Shown piece by piece: positions 26,070-34,619 of a stretch of 64,000 bases of DNA; the first letter of the stretch is position 1; every line of letters starts with the position of its first letter. The notes under the pieces were generated by a model. It saw only the letters and a program-made list of their open reading frames with translations. It was not told the origin of the DNA and made no database searches. The position numbers and the translations under genes were made by a program. This stretch comes from Salipiger marinus (GTDB lineage: Bacteria > Pseudomonadota > Alphaproteobacteria > Rhodobacterales > Rhodobacteraceae), in contig NZ_FNEJ01000012.1 of assembly GCF_900100085.1 (NCBI RefSeq), positions 1 to 64,000 on the forward strand, given 5' to 3'.

Positions 26070-26097
26070 GGCGCGGCCCGGGTGCCGGGGCCGCGCC
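26070..26097. terminator. Hairpin between convergent operons
   Basis: GGCGCGGCCCGG and its near-complement CCGGGGCCGCGCC form a long GC stem in the 176-bp space between the prpD-like gene and the cupin gene, which converge here. There is no T-run. The rest of this space (25941-26069) holds an AT-rich stretch near 25970-26000 and no gene. Confidence 0.5.
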
Positions 26098-26116
26098 GTC
26101 TGCGGAAACGGGCCGC

Positions 26117-27085
26117 TCAGCCCTTCCAGGTCTCGCCCGCCGGATCCTGCGTGCCACGGATGCGGTAAAGCCCCGCCTCGCCGGACATGCTGGGCTCCAG
26201 CGTCACCGGCAGGTCTTCCGGCACGCTCATCGTGTCGCCCGGGGCAAGGATGGTGCTGCCGCCCTCCCAGACCACGCGCCAATGCCCGAAGACCGGCATC
26301 AGCACCGAGGGCCGCGGCTCGGTCACGGGCGTGGTCTGGGCAGAGCCGCGCGTCACCAGTTCAACCTCGAAGCCGGGGCGGTCGGGCAGGCGCCCGGTCT
26401 CGCCGATCACCGTGACCGGCGTCTTGGCCGCCATCGCCGAAAGATCGCGATAGCGCGCCACATGGCGCGGCAGCACCTCCAGCGCGCTGGGTTCGGGGAA
26501 GGCTTTCAGCTCTTCCTCGCTGAGCACCGGCATGGGAGCGATGCCGTCGGGCAGGGTCTGGCCCTTCTTGCTGTCGTAAAGCTTGCCATTCTCGCCCAGA
26601 ACCAGCCCGTGATCGCGCGCGTCCTCGATCACCTGCGGCGCCCAGATCACCCCGCCGCCCGCATCATCGCCCCCAAGCACGGCCATGATCATCCCGTAAT
26701 CGGTGCCGACGTTTTCGAAGCCGCGGAAGATGCCGGTGGGGATGTTGATGATGTCGCCGGGTTCAAGGATCACCTCGCCCGCCGTGCCCCAGCGGCCCCA
26801 GAAGAAGCGCCAGCGCCCGGACAGGACAAAGAACACCTCGGCAGTGCGGTGCGAATGCAGCGAGTTGCGGCAATGCGGCGGCTGGCCGGCGGCGCCGATG
26901 TTGAACCCGTGCGGCAGGCTGATATGCACATGCTGGTCGGCGCTTTCCGACACGCCGCCGCCGATGATGGTAAAGTTTTCCTTCTGGTTCGAGCCGGGCG
27001 TATGCGCGTCGATGAAGGCGGTGCGGCAGGGCTGCAGTTCGCCGTAGCGCACGATGCGCGCGGTCATGTCCATGGCGGGGGTCAT
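26117..27085 (-). CDS. Cupin-domain protein of unknown function
   Basis: A 322-residue protein with a first cupin domain around residues 65-140: LHSHRTAEVFFVLSG gives His77, His79 and Glu83 of motif 1, and GDIINIPTGIFRGFEN is motif 2, in which the usual histidine is replaced. A second cupin-like fold (SVLMPVFGHWRVVWEGGST, then APGDTMSVPEDLPV) closes the protein. Metal binding is plausible with a reduced ligand set. The ATG follows AGGAGATCTGA and touches the lacI stop, so the two are co-transcribed downstream of dctPQM. An isomerase, dioxygenase or lyase acting on the TRAP substrate is possible; I cannot say which. Confidence 0.8.
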   Translation of the reverse strand: MTPAMDMTARIVRYGELQPCRTAFIDAHTPGSNQKENFTIIGGGVSESADQHVHISLPHGFNIGAAGQPPHCRNSLHSHRTAEVFFVLSGRWRFFWGRWGTAGEVILEPGDIINIPTGIFRGFENVGTDYGMIMAVLGGDDAGGGVIWAPQVIEDARDHGLVLGENGKLYDSKKGQTLPDGIAPMPVLSEEELKAFPEPSALEVLPRHVARYRDLSAMAAKTPVTVIGETGRLPDRPGFEVELVTRGSAQTTPVTEPRPSVLMPVFGHWRVVWEGGSTILAPGDTMSVPEDLPVTLEPSMSGEAGLYRIRGTQDPAGETWKG

Positions 27086-28147
27086 TCAGATCTCCTGTGG
27101 TGGTTCGGGTTCGGGGGGGCTCCAGCCCTCGGGGATGCGGGCGGACCCGCGCAGCACCAGCGGCGCGGGCATGCGGATCGGCTCCGAAGAGGCCTCGGCG
27201 GGGGTCTCGATCTGCGCAAGCAGACGCTCGACGGTGCGCGCCACCATGGTTTCGGCATCCTGCCGCACCGTGGTCAGGTCATAGGCGGGCCATGCGGCGG
27301 GGGGCACATCGTCGAACCCCACCACCGAGACATCGCCGGGCACCTTCAGGCCAAGCTCGAAACGCAGCACGTCCATGACGACGAAGGCCATGTGATCGTT
27401 GGCGACAAAGACCGCATCGGGCCGCTCCGCCTCGGACTTGCCGGCAAAAAGCTGGCGTGCCGCCGCCTTGGCCGCCGCCGCCTCGTAATTGCCGACGGCG
27501 CGGGCAAACAGCGTCTGCCCGGCCTCGGCCAGCCCCTGCAGGAAGCCCGCCTCGCGGTCGCGCTGGGTCGAGGCCTGTTCCCACCCCGCCACATAGGCGA
27601 TGCGGCGATGCCCGGCGGCGGTGAACAGCCGCGCCACCTGCCGCCCGCCATCGGCATTGTCGGAGGTGACACAGGTCACGCCCTTGCCATCCTGCGCGCG
27701 GTTGAACAGCACCACCGGCACGCCAAGCGCTGCGCAGCGGGTGGAGAGTTCGGAGGACAGCGACACCGAGGCCGTCACCAGCCCCGCCACCTGATAGTCG
27801 AGGATTTCCTGAATGACGTCGTCCACCGTCTCCGACCCCTGCGAGGACATGAAGACCAGCACATGATAGCCGCGTTCCTGCAGCGCCTTCGACAGCTTCT
27901 CCAGCACCTCGGGGTAGAAGTAGTTTTCGAGATAGGCGATCACGAGCCCGATGATCCGGCTCTGCCCGGTGATCAGCGACCGCGCGAGGATGTTGGGGCG
28001 GAACCCCAGCGCCTCGGCGGCGAGCCGGACCTTCTCGGCGGTCTTTTTCGACACGGAGGCCCCCGGCGTGAAGTATCTGCTGACTGCGGACCGGCTTACG
28101 CCGGCCTTTGCGGCCACTTCCGCCATCGTCACCTTCTCGATTGTCAT
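27086..28147 (-). CDS. LacI-family transcriptional regulator
   Basis: A 353-residue LacI protein. The N-terminal HTH TMAEVAAKAGVSRSAVSRYF and hinge (PNILARSLITGQSRIIGLVI) precede a periplasmic-binding-like sensor domain with FVANDHMAFVVMDVLR and VVGFDDVPPAAWP. I use ATG 28147, since residues before it look like read-through of upstream DNA. The gene is downstream of dctPQM and just before the cupin gene. Three matching palindromes with the LacI-type central CG occur upstream of dctP and of the hydrolase-RraA-HisD operon (31226-31296 and 34169-34184), so it very likely controls both. Confidence 0.92.
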   Translation of the reverse strand: MTIEKVTMAEVAAKAGVSRSAVSRYFTPGASVSKKTAEKVRLAAEALGFRPNILARSLITGQSRIIGLVIAYLENYFYPEVLEKLSKALQERGYHVLVFMSSQGSETVDDVIQEILDYQVAGLVTASVSLSSELSTRCAALGVPVVLFNRAQDGKGVTCVTSDNADGGRQVARLFTAAGHRRIAYVAGWEQASTQRDREAGFLQGLAEAGQTLFARAVGNYEAAAAKAAARQLFAGKSEAERPDAVFVANDHMAFVVMDVLRFELGLKVPGDVSVVGFDDVPPAAWPAYDLTTVRQDAETMVARTVERLLAQIETPAEASSEPIRMPAPLVLRGSARIPEGWSPPEPEPPQEI

Positions 28148-28317
28148 GCTGCGCGCCTCTTGCGTGTCGTCCAAGGTCACGCCGCCCCGGCCACAGGTCC
28201 GGGACAGCCCGCGCATCATAGGCGCGGGCGTGCCGATTGTCCCGTGGGCGGAAGGGGTTATCGGACGACGCAAGGTCACTCTGTCCTCTCTTGCAGCATT
28301 GGCGCGACGGGGCCGGG

Positions 28318-29607
28318 TCAGCCGCCATAGTCCAGAAAGATCCGCGGCAGGCCGAGCGACAGCCCCGGAAGGAAGGAGATGATCAGCAGCGCTACGATCA
28401 TGGCCAGCACCCAGGGCAGGATGCGCCGCGCGATGGCATCGAACGGGATCCGCCCCACCTGCGCGGCCATGAACAGGTTCGCGCCAAGCGGCGGGGTGAC
28501 AAAGCCGATGGCCAGCGCCACGATCATGATGATGCCGAAATGCACCGGATCGACGCCCAGCTTCACCATCACCGGCAGCAGCACCGGGGTCAGGATCACG
28601 ATGGCCGCCAACGTTTCAAGAAAGGTGCCGACGATCAGCAGCAGCGCCAGCGCCGCCAGCAGCACGAGCACCTTCGACTGGGTGAGCGACAGCACCAGCG
28701 CGGACAGCGCCTGCGGGATCTGTTCCAGCGCGATGATCCGGCCAAACGCGACCGAGGCGCCGATGATGACCAGCACGGTCGAGACCAGCAGCGCGCTTTC
28801 CAGCATCATCCCCGGCAGGGCGCGCAGCGGCAGTTCGCGGTAGACGCAGACCGACACCACCAGCGCATAGACTACGGCCACTGCCGAGCTTTCGGTGGGG
28901 GTCACCAGCCCGCCATAGATGCCGCCCAGCACCACGGCGGGCATCAGCAGCGCCAGCTTCGCCTCGTTCAGCGCGGCCAGCAGCGCGCCGCGCGACGGCG
29001 GCTCCACCACCACCGGCGCGACCTTGCGGCGGTTCAGCCAGTTGTAGACGATGAGCGTTGCCGCGATCACGAGGCCGGGCACGATCCCGGCCATGAACAG
29101 TGCCGTGACCGAAACCCCCGCCTGCACCGCATAGACGATCATCACCACCGAAGGCGGGATCATCACGCCAAGCCCGCCCGCCGAGGCGACCATGGCCCCG
29201 GCATAGGCCCGGTCATAGCCGCGCGCGACCAGCGCCGGGATCATTGCAAGCCCGATGGCCGCGACGGTGGCCGAGCCGGTGCCGGAGATCGCTGCGAAGA
29301 AGAGGCAGGCCATGATGGTGACGGTGCCCAGATCGCCGGGTGCCCGCCCGAAGGCAAGATCGGCGACCCGCACCAGCCGGTTCGAGATGCCGCCCTGGCT
29401 CATGATGTTGCCGGCAAGGGTGAACAGCACGACCGCGATCAGGGTGAAGCTGTCGATCCCCGACACCAGCCCCAGCGCGTAAAGGTCGAAGTTGAGGAAG
29501 GGGATATAGGCGATGGCGATCAGCGAGGCCGCGCCAAGTGCGATGCCGATGGGCACGCCGATGGCGAGCAGCAGGAAGAAGCTGCCGAAAAGCAGGGCCG
29601 AGGTCAT
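28318..29607 (-). CDS. dctM: TRAP transporter large permease subunit (DctM)
   Basis: A 429-residue DctM protein with about twelve hydrophobic helices. Family marks are FFAAISGTGSATVAAIGLAM, GLGVMIPPSVVMIVYAV, TPTESSAVAVVYALVVS and AIGFVTPPLGANLFMAAQV. It starts 1 nt after the DctQ stop codon. With DctQ and DctP it imports an organic acid or sulfonate-like anion using an ion gradient. Confidence 0.95.
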   Translation of the reverse strand: MTSALLFGSFFLLLAIGVPIGIALGAASLIAIAYIPFLNFDLYALGLVSGIDSFTLIAVVLFTLAGNIMSQGGISNRLVRVADLAFGRAPGDLGTVTIMACLFFAAISGTGSATVAAIGLAMIPALVARGYDRAYAGAMVASAGGLGVMIPPSVVMIVYAVQAGVSVTALFMAGIVPGLVIAATLIVYNWLNRRKVAPVVVEPPSRGALLAALNEAKLALLMPAVVLGGIYGGLVTPTESSAVAVVYALVVSVCVYRELPLRALPGMMLESALLVSTVLVIIGASVAFGRIIALEQIPQALSALVLSLTQSKVLVLLAALALLLIVGTFLETLAAIVILTPVLLPVMVKLGVDPVHFGIIMIVALAIGFVTPPLGANLFMAAQVGRIPFDAIARRILPWVLAMIVALLIISFLPGLSLGLPRIFLDYGG

Positions 29608-29608
29608 G

Positions 29609-30103
29609 TCAGACGTCCATCTGCGGAGAAAGCTGCGCGTCGCCCGTCACGGCGATGCGCCAGATCTGCTGGCAGAGCCGCAGCACCGACAGCGCGCCGG
29701 TCACCGCGATCACACCGTAAAGCACGGCGGTGGGCCATTCGGTGGCCGACAGGATCTTGCCGCGCGCCGCCGCGTTCTGGGTGATGACGACCCCCAGCCA
29801 GCAGACCGCGAGCGAATAGACCAGAAACACCGCCTCGGCCAGCAGCAGCAGCCAGCGGCGCAGCCGGGGCGGCGCCATGTCCACCAGAACCGTGACCCGC
29901 ATGTGCCGCCGGTCGCGGATCGCGTAGCTGACCCCGAAATAGATCATGTAGACGAAGGCCAGCCGCGCCACTTCTCCCGCCCATGCGATGGAGGTGGAAA
30001 AGGCGAACCGCGCCACCACGTCGGCGAAGACGAGGAGGATCACCACGGCCAGCGCCGTGACGATCACCACCGGCTCGGCCCATTTCTCGAGCTTTGCGAG
30101 CAT
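29609..30103 (-). CDS. dctQ: TRAP transporter small permease subunit (DctQ)
   Basis: A 164-residue, four-helix DctQ protein: LVFADVVARFAFSTSIAWAGEVARLAFVYMIYFGVSYA spans the conserved core (residues about 24-61) with the family tryptophan and glutamate. I use ATG 30103, 11 nt after dctP ends; a much longer open frame upstream runs antisense-like through dctP and is not real. It stabilises DctM in the TRAP complex. Confidence 0.92.
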   Translation of the reverse strand: MLAKLEKWAEPVVIVTALAVVILLVFADVVARFAFSTSIAWAGEVARLAFVYMIYFGVSYAIRDRRHMRVTVLVDMAPPRLRRWLLLLAEAVFLVYSLAVCWLGVVITQNAAARGKILSATEWPTAVLYGVIAVTGALSVLRLCQQIWRIAVTGDAQLSPQMDV

Positions 30104-30114
30104 GGCCTCCCCCG

Positions 30115-31089
30115 TTACTGCAGCGCGGACATGAACTGGTCGTAGACGGCGTCGCCGACCTTGCCGCGGATGTCTGCCTCGATGGCGGCATTCATCATCG
30201 CGCCCATTTCGGCGCGGTCCTCGGCGGGCAGTTCGTTGACGGCAAGCCCGGCCTCTTCCAGCTTGGCCAGCGTCGCGGCATTGGCCTCGGCGGTCAGCTC
30301 GCGCTGCAGGGTCACGGTCTCCTGCGCGGCGGTGTCGATGATCTCCCGCTCCGCCTCGGACAGCCCGGCATACCAGTCGGCATTCGCCATCCAGAGTTCC
30401 GGCCAGTAGATATGCCCGGTCAGCGAGACATAGTCCTGCACCTCGAAGAAGCGTTCGACGATCATGGAGGAAAGTGCCGATTCCTGCCCGTCGATCAGCC
30501 CCTGCTGCAGCGAGGAATAGATCTCGCCCCATGCCAGCGGCACCGGCACCGCGCCGATGGCACGCCATGCCTTGATCTGCACCGGGTTGTCGGCGGAGCG
30601 CATCCGCAGCCCCTCGAAGGCGGCGAGGCTGTCGAGCGGCGCGCGCGAATTGGTGAAGGAGCGGAAGCCCAGTTCCATGAACCCGACCAGATGCAGGTCG
30701 CGGCTTTCCATCGCCTTGCCAAGCGCGTCGCCCGCCGCGCCGTCCAGCACCGTGCGGGCGTGGGTTTCGTCGTCAAACAGCAGGAACTGGTCGAGCACGC
30801 CAAGCTCCGGCACGGTGGCGGACAGATGCACCGAGGCGCCGGTGGTCATGGTGATGTTGCCGGACTGGACCAGCTCCACCATTTCCTGCACCGATCCGAT
30901 CTGGCCGCCGGGGAAAATCTCCACCGTGATGTCGCCTTCGGAGCGGTCTTCCACGGTCTGCTTGAACTGCAGCAGCGCCTTGTGGATCGGGGAATCCTCG
31001 GGGGTGGCATGGCCGATGCGGATGGTCTCGGCCATCGCGGGCATGGTGACGGCGCAGAGGGCTGCCGCCATGGTGGTGATGAACTTCAT
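30115..31089 (-). CDS. dctP: TRAP solute-binding protein (DctP family)
   Basis: A 324-residue periplasmic receptor. A 20-residue signal peptide (MKFITTMAAALCAVTMPAMA) is followed by ETIRIGHATPEDSPIHKALL. Arg142-143-like FRSFTNSRAPL and MRSADNPVQIKAWRAIGA hold the arginines that normally grip the ligand carboxylate, and SSLQQGLIDGQESALS is family-typical. Two LacI-type operators lie 137-207 bp upstream. Unlike most receptor genes in this window there is no hairpin before the next gene. The ligand is unknown; the linked HisD-like dehydrogenase suggests a hydroxylated compound. Confidence 0.94.
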   Translation of the reverse strand: MKFITTMAAALCAVTMPAMAETIRIGHATPEDSPIHKALLQFKQTVEDRSEGDITVEIFPGGQIGSVQEMVELVQSGNITMTTGASVHLSATVPELGVLDQFLLFDDETHARTVLDGAAGDALGKAMESRDLHLVGFMELGFRSFTNSRAPLDSLAAFEGLRMRSADNPVQIKAWRAIGAVPVPLAWGEIYSSLQQGLIDGQESALSSMIVERFFEVQDYVSLTGHIYWPELWMANADWYAGLSEAEREIIDTAAQETVTLQRELTAEANAATLAKLEEAGLAVNELPAEDRAEMGAMMNAAIEADIRGKVGDAVYDQFMSALQ

Positions 31090-31225
31090 GTCTCTCCTCC
31101 CTGCCCTGACGGGCTATTCCTGTCGGAGCGCGCAGCAGACCGGGGCGGGCCTCCGCCCGGATCTGGCCGTGGTGATGGGATCGCTGCGCTCCTGCCGTCT
31201 CGAGCAGGCGCCTCCTCCGGCCCCC

Positions 31226-31243
31226 TTTGCACTCGATTGCAAA
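31226..31243. promoter_or_regulatory. LacI-type operator, site 1 (dctP promoter)
   Basis: TTTGCACTCGATTGCAAA is an 18-bp palindrome in its outer arms with the central CG expected for a LacI-family site. The core 16-mer TTGCACTCGATTGCAA recurs exactly at 34169-34184. Confidence 0.8.
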
Positions 31244-31280
31244 ATGGGTAGCGCGGGAGTCACCTTTGCGCAAGAGATTT

Positions 31281-31296
31281 TTGCAAGCGAGTGCAA
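31281..31296. promoter_or_regulatory. LacI-type operator, site 2 (dctP promoter)
   Basis: TTGCAAGCGAGTGCAA has the same TTGCA/TGCAA arms and central CG as site 1. The two centres are 54 bp apart, about five helical turns, which would suit cooperative binding or looping. Confidence 0.75.
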
Positions 31297-31418
31297 TTTT
31301 GAATTGTGCGAGATCTGTCAGGGGCTTGAGTGTCAAAGCCACCCCTGCCCCGTGCCGGACATGACGCCGCGCGCCGGGGGTTCAGGCCGGATTTGGGTGG
31401 TCGAATCGCGGCGCGGGC

Positions 31419-32714
31419 CTAGCGCTGCGGGCTGGCCTGCTGCCGGTCAAGGCGCAGCTGCGCCGCGCGGCGGTGCCCTTCAAGCGTTTCCGACGCGGCC
31501 TGACGCGCGGCGGGCGGCGCCACCTGCCGCACGCCCTCTTCGGTCAGCCACTGATGCGTGACGGTCTTGATATAGGTGCCGACCCAGAGCCCGCCGGTAT
31601 AGCGCGCCGCGCCCATGGTGGGCAGCGTGTGGTTGGTGCCCGAACATTTGTCGCTATAGACCACCGAGGAGTTGGTGCCGATGAACAGCGAGCCGTAATG
31701 CCGCAGCCGCCGCGACAGCCCGTGCGCGTCTTCGGTATGCACCTGCAGATGCTCTGCCGCGACGATGTCGGAATAGGCGATCATCGTCGCCTCGTCGGGG
31801 CAAAGCGCGATCTCGCCATAGTCGCGCCATGCCTGCCCGGCGGTTTCGGCGGTGGAGAGGCTGGCAAGCTGGTGCTCCACCTCGGCCAGCACGGCATGGG
31901 CCAGCGCGGCATCGGTGGTGATCAGCCCGACCCGGGTGCGGATGTCATGTTCGGCCTGCGCCAGCAGATCGGTGGCCAGCATTTCCGGATCGCCGGTGTG
32001 ATCCGCAAGGATGAAGATCTCTGACGGTCCGGCCAGCTGGTCGATGCCCACCGGGCCGAAGACCTGCCGCTTGGCCTCGTTCACGAAGGCATTGCCGGGG
32101 CCCACGATCTTGTCCACCGGCGGCACCGTCTCGGTGCCAAAGGCCATGGCGGCGATGGCCTGCGCGCCGCCGATGCGGAAGATGCGGTGCGCCCCGGACA
32201 GATGGCAGCCCGCGATCATCGCCTCATGCGCGGTGGGGGGCAGGCAGGCGATCACCTCCTCGCAGCCCGCGACCGCGGCGGGCACCAGCGTCATGACCGG
32301 GGCCGACAGCAGCGGATAGCGCCCGCCGGGCACATAGCAGCCGACCCGCTGCAGGGGGATGTTGCGATGCCCCAGATGCACGCCGGGGCGCAGTTCCACC
32401 TCGATCTCCGACAGCGCGCCAAGCTGCGCCTCGGCAAAGGCGCGCACATTGGCGATGGCGAATTCGGTATCGGCGCGGGTTTGCGGATCAAGTGCGGCAA
32501 CCGCCGCCTCGCGCTCTGCGGCGCTGACCTCGATCCGGTCGGGCGTGACCCCGTCGAACCGCGCCGTATAGTCCCGCACGGCGGCATCGCCCTCTGCCCT
32601 GACCCGCGCGATGATTTCGGCCACCAGCCCGGCCACGGCGCCGGTATCGGCCCCCGCGTCGCGCCCCGGCGCCTTGATGAAACGGAGGGTCTCGGGCAGG
32701 GGCAGGCGGGTCAT
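31419..32714 (-). CDS. Histidinol-dehydrogenase-family NAD-dependent alcohol dehydrogenase
   Basis: A 431-residue HisD-fold protein. The zinc ligands Gln253 and His256 (LLAQAEHD), Asp355 (YSDKCSG) and His414 (ETLEGHRR) and the catalytic Glu321-His322 (VAAEHLQV) are all in place, so it should oxidise an alcohol to an acid in two NAD+ steps. It sits with RraA, hydrolase and TRAP genes rather than his genes. This suggests a catabolic paralogue of the kind exemplified by sulfopropanediol dehydrogenase HpsN. ATG 32714 follows GAGGA; the open frame upstream is not supported. The substrate is not determined. Confidence 0.88.
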   Translation of the reverse strand: MTRLPLPETLRFIKAPGRDAGADTGAVAGLVAEIIARVRAEGDAAVRDYTARFDGVTPDRIEVSAAEREAAVAALDPQTRADTEFAIANVRAFAEAQLGALSEIEVELRPGVHLGHRNIPLQRVGCYVPGGRYPLLSAPVMTLVPAAVAGCEEVIACLPPTAHEAMIAGCHLSGAHRIFRIGGAQAIAAMAFGTETVPPVDKIVGPGNAFVNEAKRQVFGPVGIDQLAGPSEIFILADHTGDPEMLATDLLAQAEHDIRTRVGLITTDAALAHAVLAEVEHQLASLSTAETAGQAWRDYGEIALCPDEATMIAYSDIVAAEHLQVHTEDAHGLSRRLRHYGSLFIGTNSSVVYSDKCSGTNHTLPTMGAARYTGGLWVGTYIKTVTHQWLTEEGVRQVAPPAARQAASETLEGHRRAAQLRLDRQQASPQR

Positions 32715-32724
32715 GGCGTCCTCG

Positions 32725-33423
32725 TCAGGTGCGGGCTTTCTCGAAGGCGGTCCAGGCGGCTTCGAACTTGGCGAAATCGAACCCCGGCGCGCGCGCGGCG
32801 TCGAGAACAATCGCCTCTGTCGCCTGCATTTTGCCGATCGCGGCGGGAAGTTCGGCCAGATGCGAGGCAGGAATGACCAGCGCGCCGTGACGGTCGGCAT
32901 GGATCCAGTCATCCGGACGCACGGTCAGGCCAAAGACCGTGACCGGACCGCCAACCTCGGTGACATGCACGAACCCATGCGAGGGGCCGATCCCGCCCGC
33001 CAGCACCGGAAAGCCGGGGGCAAGATCACCCAGATCGCGCATCACGCCATTGGTCAGCGCCCCGGCAAGGCCGAAGCCCTTGTGCACCGCCGTGTTCAGC
33101 TCGCCCCAGAAGGCGCCGATGGCCGCCTCCCCGTCCACATCCTCGACCACGGCAAGGCGTGGCCCCTGCCCCGTGGCCATGTGGCGGTAATAGTCCATCC
33201 GCCGGGCGCGCACGGTTTCCGGCGCCTCGGGCGAGGGGGCCAGCGCGCTGATCTTTGCGGTGCGCGCCTGCCCGACGATCACCCCTGTGGGATCGCTGGC
33301 CAGCAGCGTGCCGCGGGTGAAGGCATCAAAGCCGCGCCTGCCGTCGATCACCTCGATCGCGTTGCAGACGGTGGGGGTGTCGACGCGGCGCAGGAGCGCC
33401 AGAAGATCGGTCAGCTCAGCCAT
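32725..33423 (-). CDS. RraA/HMG-aldolase-like family protein
   Basis: A 232-residue protein of the RraA-like superfamily (once called demethylmenaquinone methyltransferase). LLRRVDTPTVCNAIE and GALTNGVMRDLGDLAPGFPV correspond to the metal and pyruvate-binding regions of 4-hydroxy-4-methyl-2-oxoglutarate aldolases. The usual (I/T)DGxxRD is TNGVMRD here. Catabolic members are class II aldolases or decarboxylases acting on 2-oxoacids. The start is preceded by GGAGG inside the hydrolase 3' end (13-bp overlap); the HisD-like gene follows after 10 bp. Confidence 0.85.
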   Translation of the reverse strand: MAELTDLLALLRRVDTPTVCNAIEVIDGRRGFDAFTRGTLLASDPTGVIVGQARTAKISALAPSPEAPETVRARRMDYYRHMATGQGPRLAVVEDVDGEAAIGAFWGELNTAVHKGFGLAGALTNGVMRDLGDLAPGFPVLAGGIGPSHGFVHVTEVGGPVTVFGLTVRPDDWIHADRHGALVIPASHLAELPAAIGKMQATEAIVLDAARAPGFDFAKFEAAWTAFEKART

Positions 33424-34097
33424 TGGCGCAGCGCCTCCGTGACGGTTTGGGGGGTTTCCAGCGTGGGCAGATGCCCCGCGCCGGCAATCACGTGCAGGGC
33501 GGCATGGGGCATCAGGTCGTGCATCAGCCTGTGGCGCGCGACGGGGCAGAGCCGGTCCTCGGCGCCGCAGAGGATCAGCGCGGGCCCGTCATAGCCGCGC
33601 AGGGTGGCGCATTGGTCGGGCCGGTCGCGCAGGGCGCGGCTTTGCCGGGCAAAGACCTGCGGCCCCAGATCGCGGGCCATGGCGTGGCAGGTGGCCTCTA
33701 TGCCGGGATCGGGCGTGGCAAGGTAGCGCGGGATGAAGGTGTCCGCCATCATCTGCGCCAGCTCGCCGCGCGCGGCGCGGTCGATCTGCCCGGCCCGCCC
33801 CGCCTGCACCTCCGGCGTTTCGGCCAGCGGATTGGTGTCAAGCAGGGCCAGCCGCGCCACCCGGTCCGGCGCCTGCCGCAGCAGTTCCATCGCAAGGATG
33901 CCGCCCATCGACAGCCCGGCCAGCGCGAAGCGGCGCGGCGCGTCGGCCAGAACCATGGCGGCCAGATCCGCCATGCTGTCGGCCCGGGACAGATCGGCGC
34001 AGATCAGGCTGCGACCGGCGGAAAGGGCCGCGATCTGGGGCGCAAACAGCCGGGCATCGCACATCATCCCGGGCAGAAGGACCAGCGGCAGGGTCAT
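33411..34097 (-). CDS. Alpha/beta hydrolase
   Basis: A 228-residue alpha/beta hydrolase. The oxyanion-region LPLVLLPGMMCDARLF, the nucleophile elbow ALAGLSMGGILAMELL (Ser in GLSMG), the Asp in LILCGAEDRLCPV and the final His in IAGAGHLPTLE make a complete triad. I use ATG 34097, because the longer open frame starts inside the LacI operator at 34169-34184. It is the first gene of the hydrolase-RraA-HisD operon. It could release an ester- or lactone-linked substrate; the specificity is unknown. Confidence 0.88.
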   Translation of the reverse strand: MTLPLVLLPGMMCDARLFAPQIAALSAGRSLICADLSRADSMADLAAMVLADAPRRFALAGLSMGGILAMELLRQAPDRVARLALLDTNPLAETPEVQAGRAGQIDRAARGELAQMMADTFIPRYLATPDPGIEATCHAMARDLGPQVFARQSRALRDRPDQCATLRGYDGPALILCGAEDRLCPVARHRLMHDLMPHAALHVIAGAGHLPTLETPQTVTEALRQWLS

Positions 34098-34168
34098 GAC
34101 CTGCCCCGCCTCTGGCCGCGCGCTGTGATCCGGTGACGCATGTGACCCTCCCCTGCCGCCTGCTGCCC

Positions 34169-34184
34169 TTGCACTCGATTGCAA
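34169..34184. promoter_or_regulatory. LacI-type operator, site 3 (hydrolase-RraA-HisD promoter)
   Basis: TTGCACTCGATTGCAA, identical to the core of site 1, lies 72 bp upstream of the hydrolase start codon. It ties this operon to the lacI gene about 6 kb away. Confidence 0.8.
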
Positions 34185-34238
34185 CAGCGATAGCGGCAGG
34201 CCGCGCGCGGTGCAAGAGCCTGGGCGCCCCGGTCTAGC

Positions 34239-34619
34239 TCAGGGCAGCCGCGCCAGCGCCTCGACCTCCACCAGAAATTCGGGCCGGGTGAAGCCGCTGA
34301 CGATCATCAGCGTGGAGGCGGGCAAAACGGGCAGATGTGCCACCCGCGCATCGCGCACCGCCATATAGGCCGCCATATCCTCGCGCCGGGTCACGAAGGC
34401 GGAAAAGCGCAGCACATGGGACAGATCCGCGCCCGCTTCGGCAAGAATGGCGGCGATATGGTCGAAACACAGCTCGGCCTGCGCCTGCACGCCCTCCGGA
34501 ATGGTGCCGTCAGCCGCCAGCGCCAGCTGCCCCGAGGTCGTAATCAGGCCGCCGGAGTCGACGCCATGGGAATAGGCGCCAAAGGGGCGCGGCAGGGAAT
34601 TGGGAATAAGGGCTTTCAT
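34239..34619 (-). CDS. Rid-family protein without the RidA catalytic arginine
   Basis: A 126-residue YjgF/YER057c/UK114-fold protein: PFGAYSHGVDSGGLITTSGQ at the N-terminus and VLPASTLMIVSGFTRPEFLVEVEALA at the C-terminus. In RidA proper the segment reads PARS..., and its arginine deaminates 2-aminoacrylate. Here the arginine is replaced by Ser (LPAST), so it belongs to one of the other Rid subfamilies. It overlaps the TetR gene by 4 bp and is the last gene of the minus-strand creatininase operon. A role in hydrolysing an imine or enamine intermediate of that pathway is possible. Confidence 0.87.
   Translation of the reverse strand: MKALIPNSLPRPFGAYSHGVDSGGLITTSGQLALAADGTIPEGVQAQAELCFDHIAAILAEAGADLSHVLRFSAFVTRREDMAAYMAVRDARVAHLPVLPASTLMIVSGFTRPEFLVEVEALARLP

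Larger units (their letters stand above)
31090..31418 (-). promoter_or_regulatory. Regulatory region upstream of dctPQM-lacI-cupin
   Basis: A 329-bp non-coding stretch between the end of the HisD-like gene and the start of dctP, both on the minus strand. It contains two LacI-type palindromes (31226-31243 and 31281-31296) and the AT-rich stretch between them, where the dctP promoter probably lies. No open frame with coding character was found. Confidence 0.65.

Noticed and set aside
26063-28330. Open plus-strand frame of 755 codons opposite the cupin and lacI genes
   Set aside because: Antisense shadow; both minus-strand genes have clear conserved domains.
31419-32714. Histidine biosynthesis gene hisD
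   Set aside because: The catalytic residues fit the HisD family, but there are no other his genes and the LacI-controlled context is catabolic, so the gene symbol hisD was not given.
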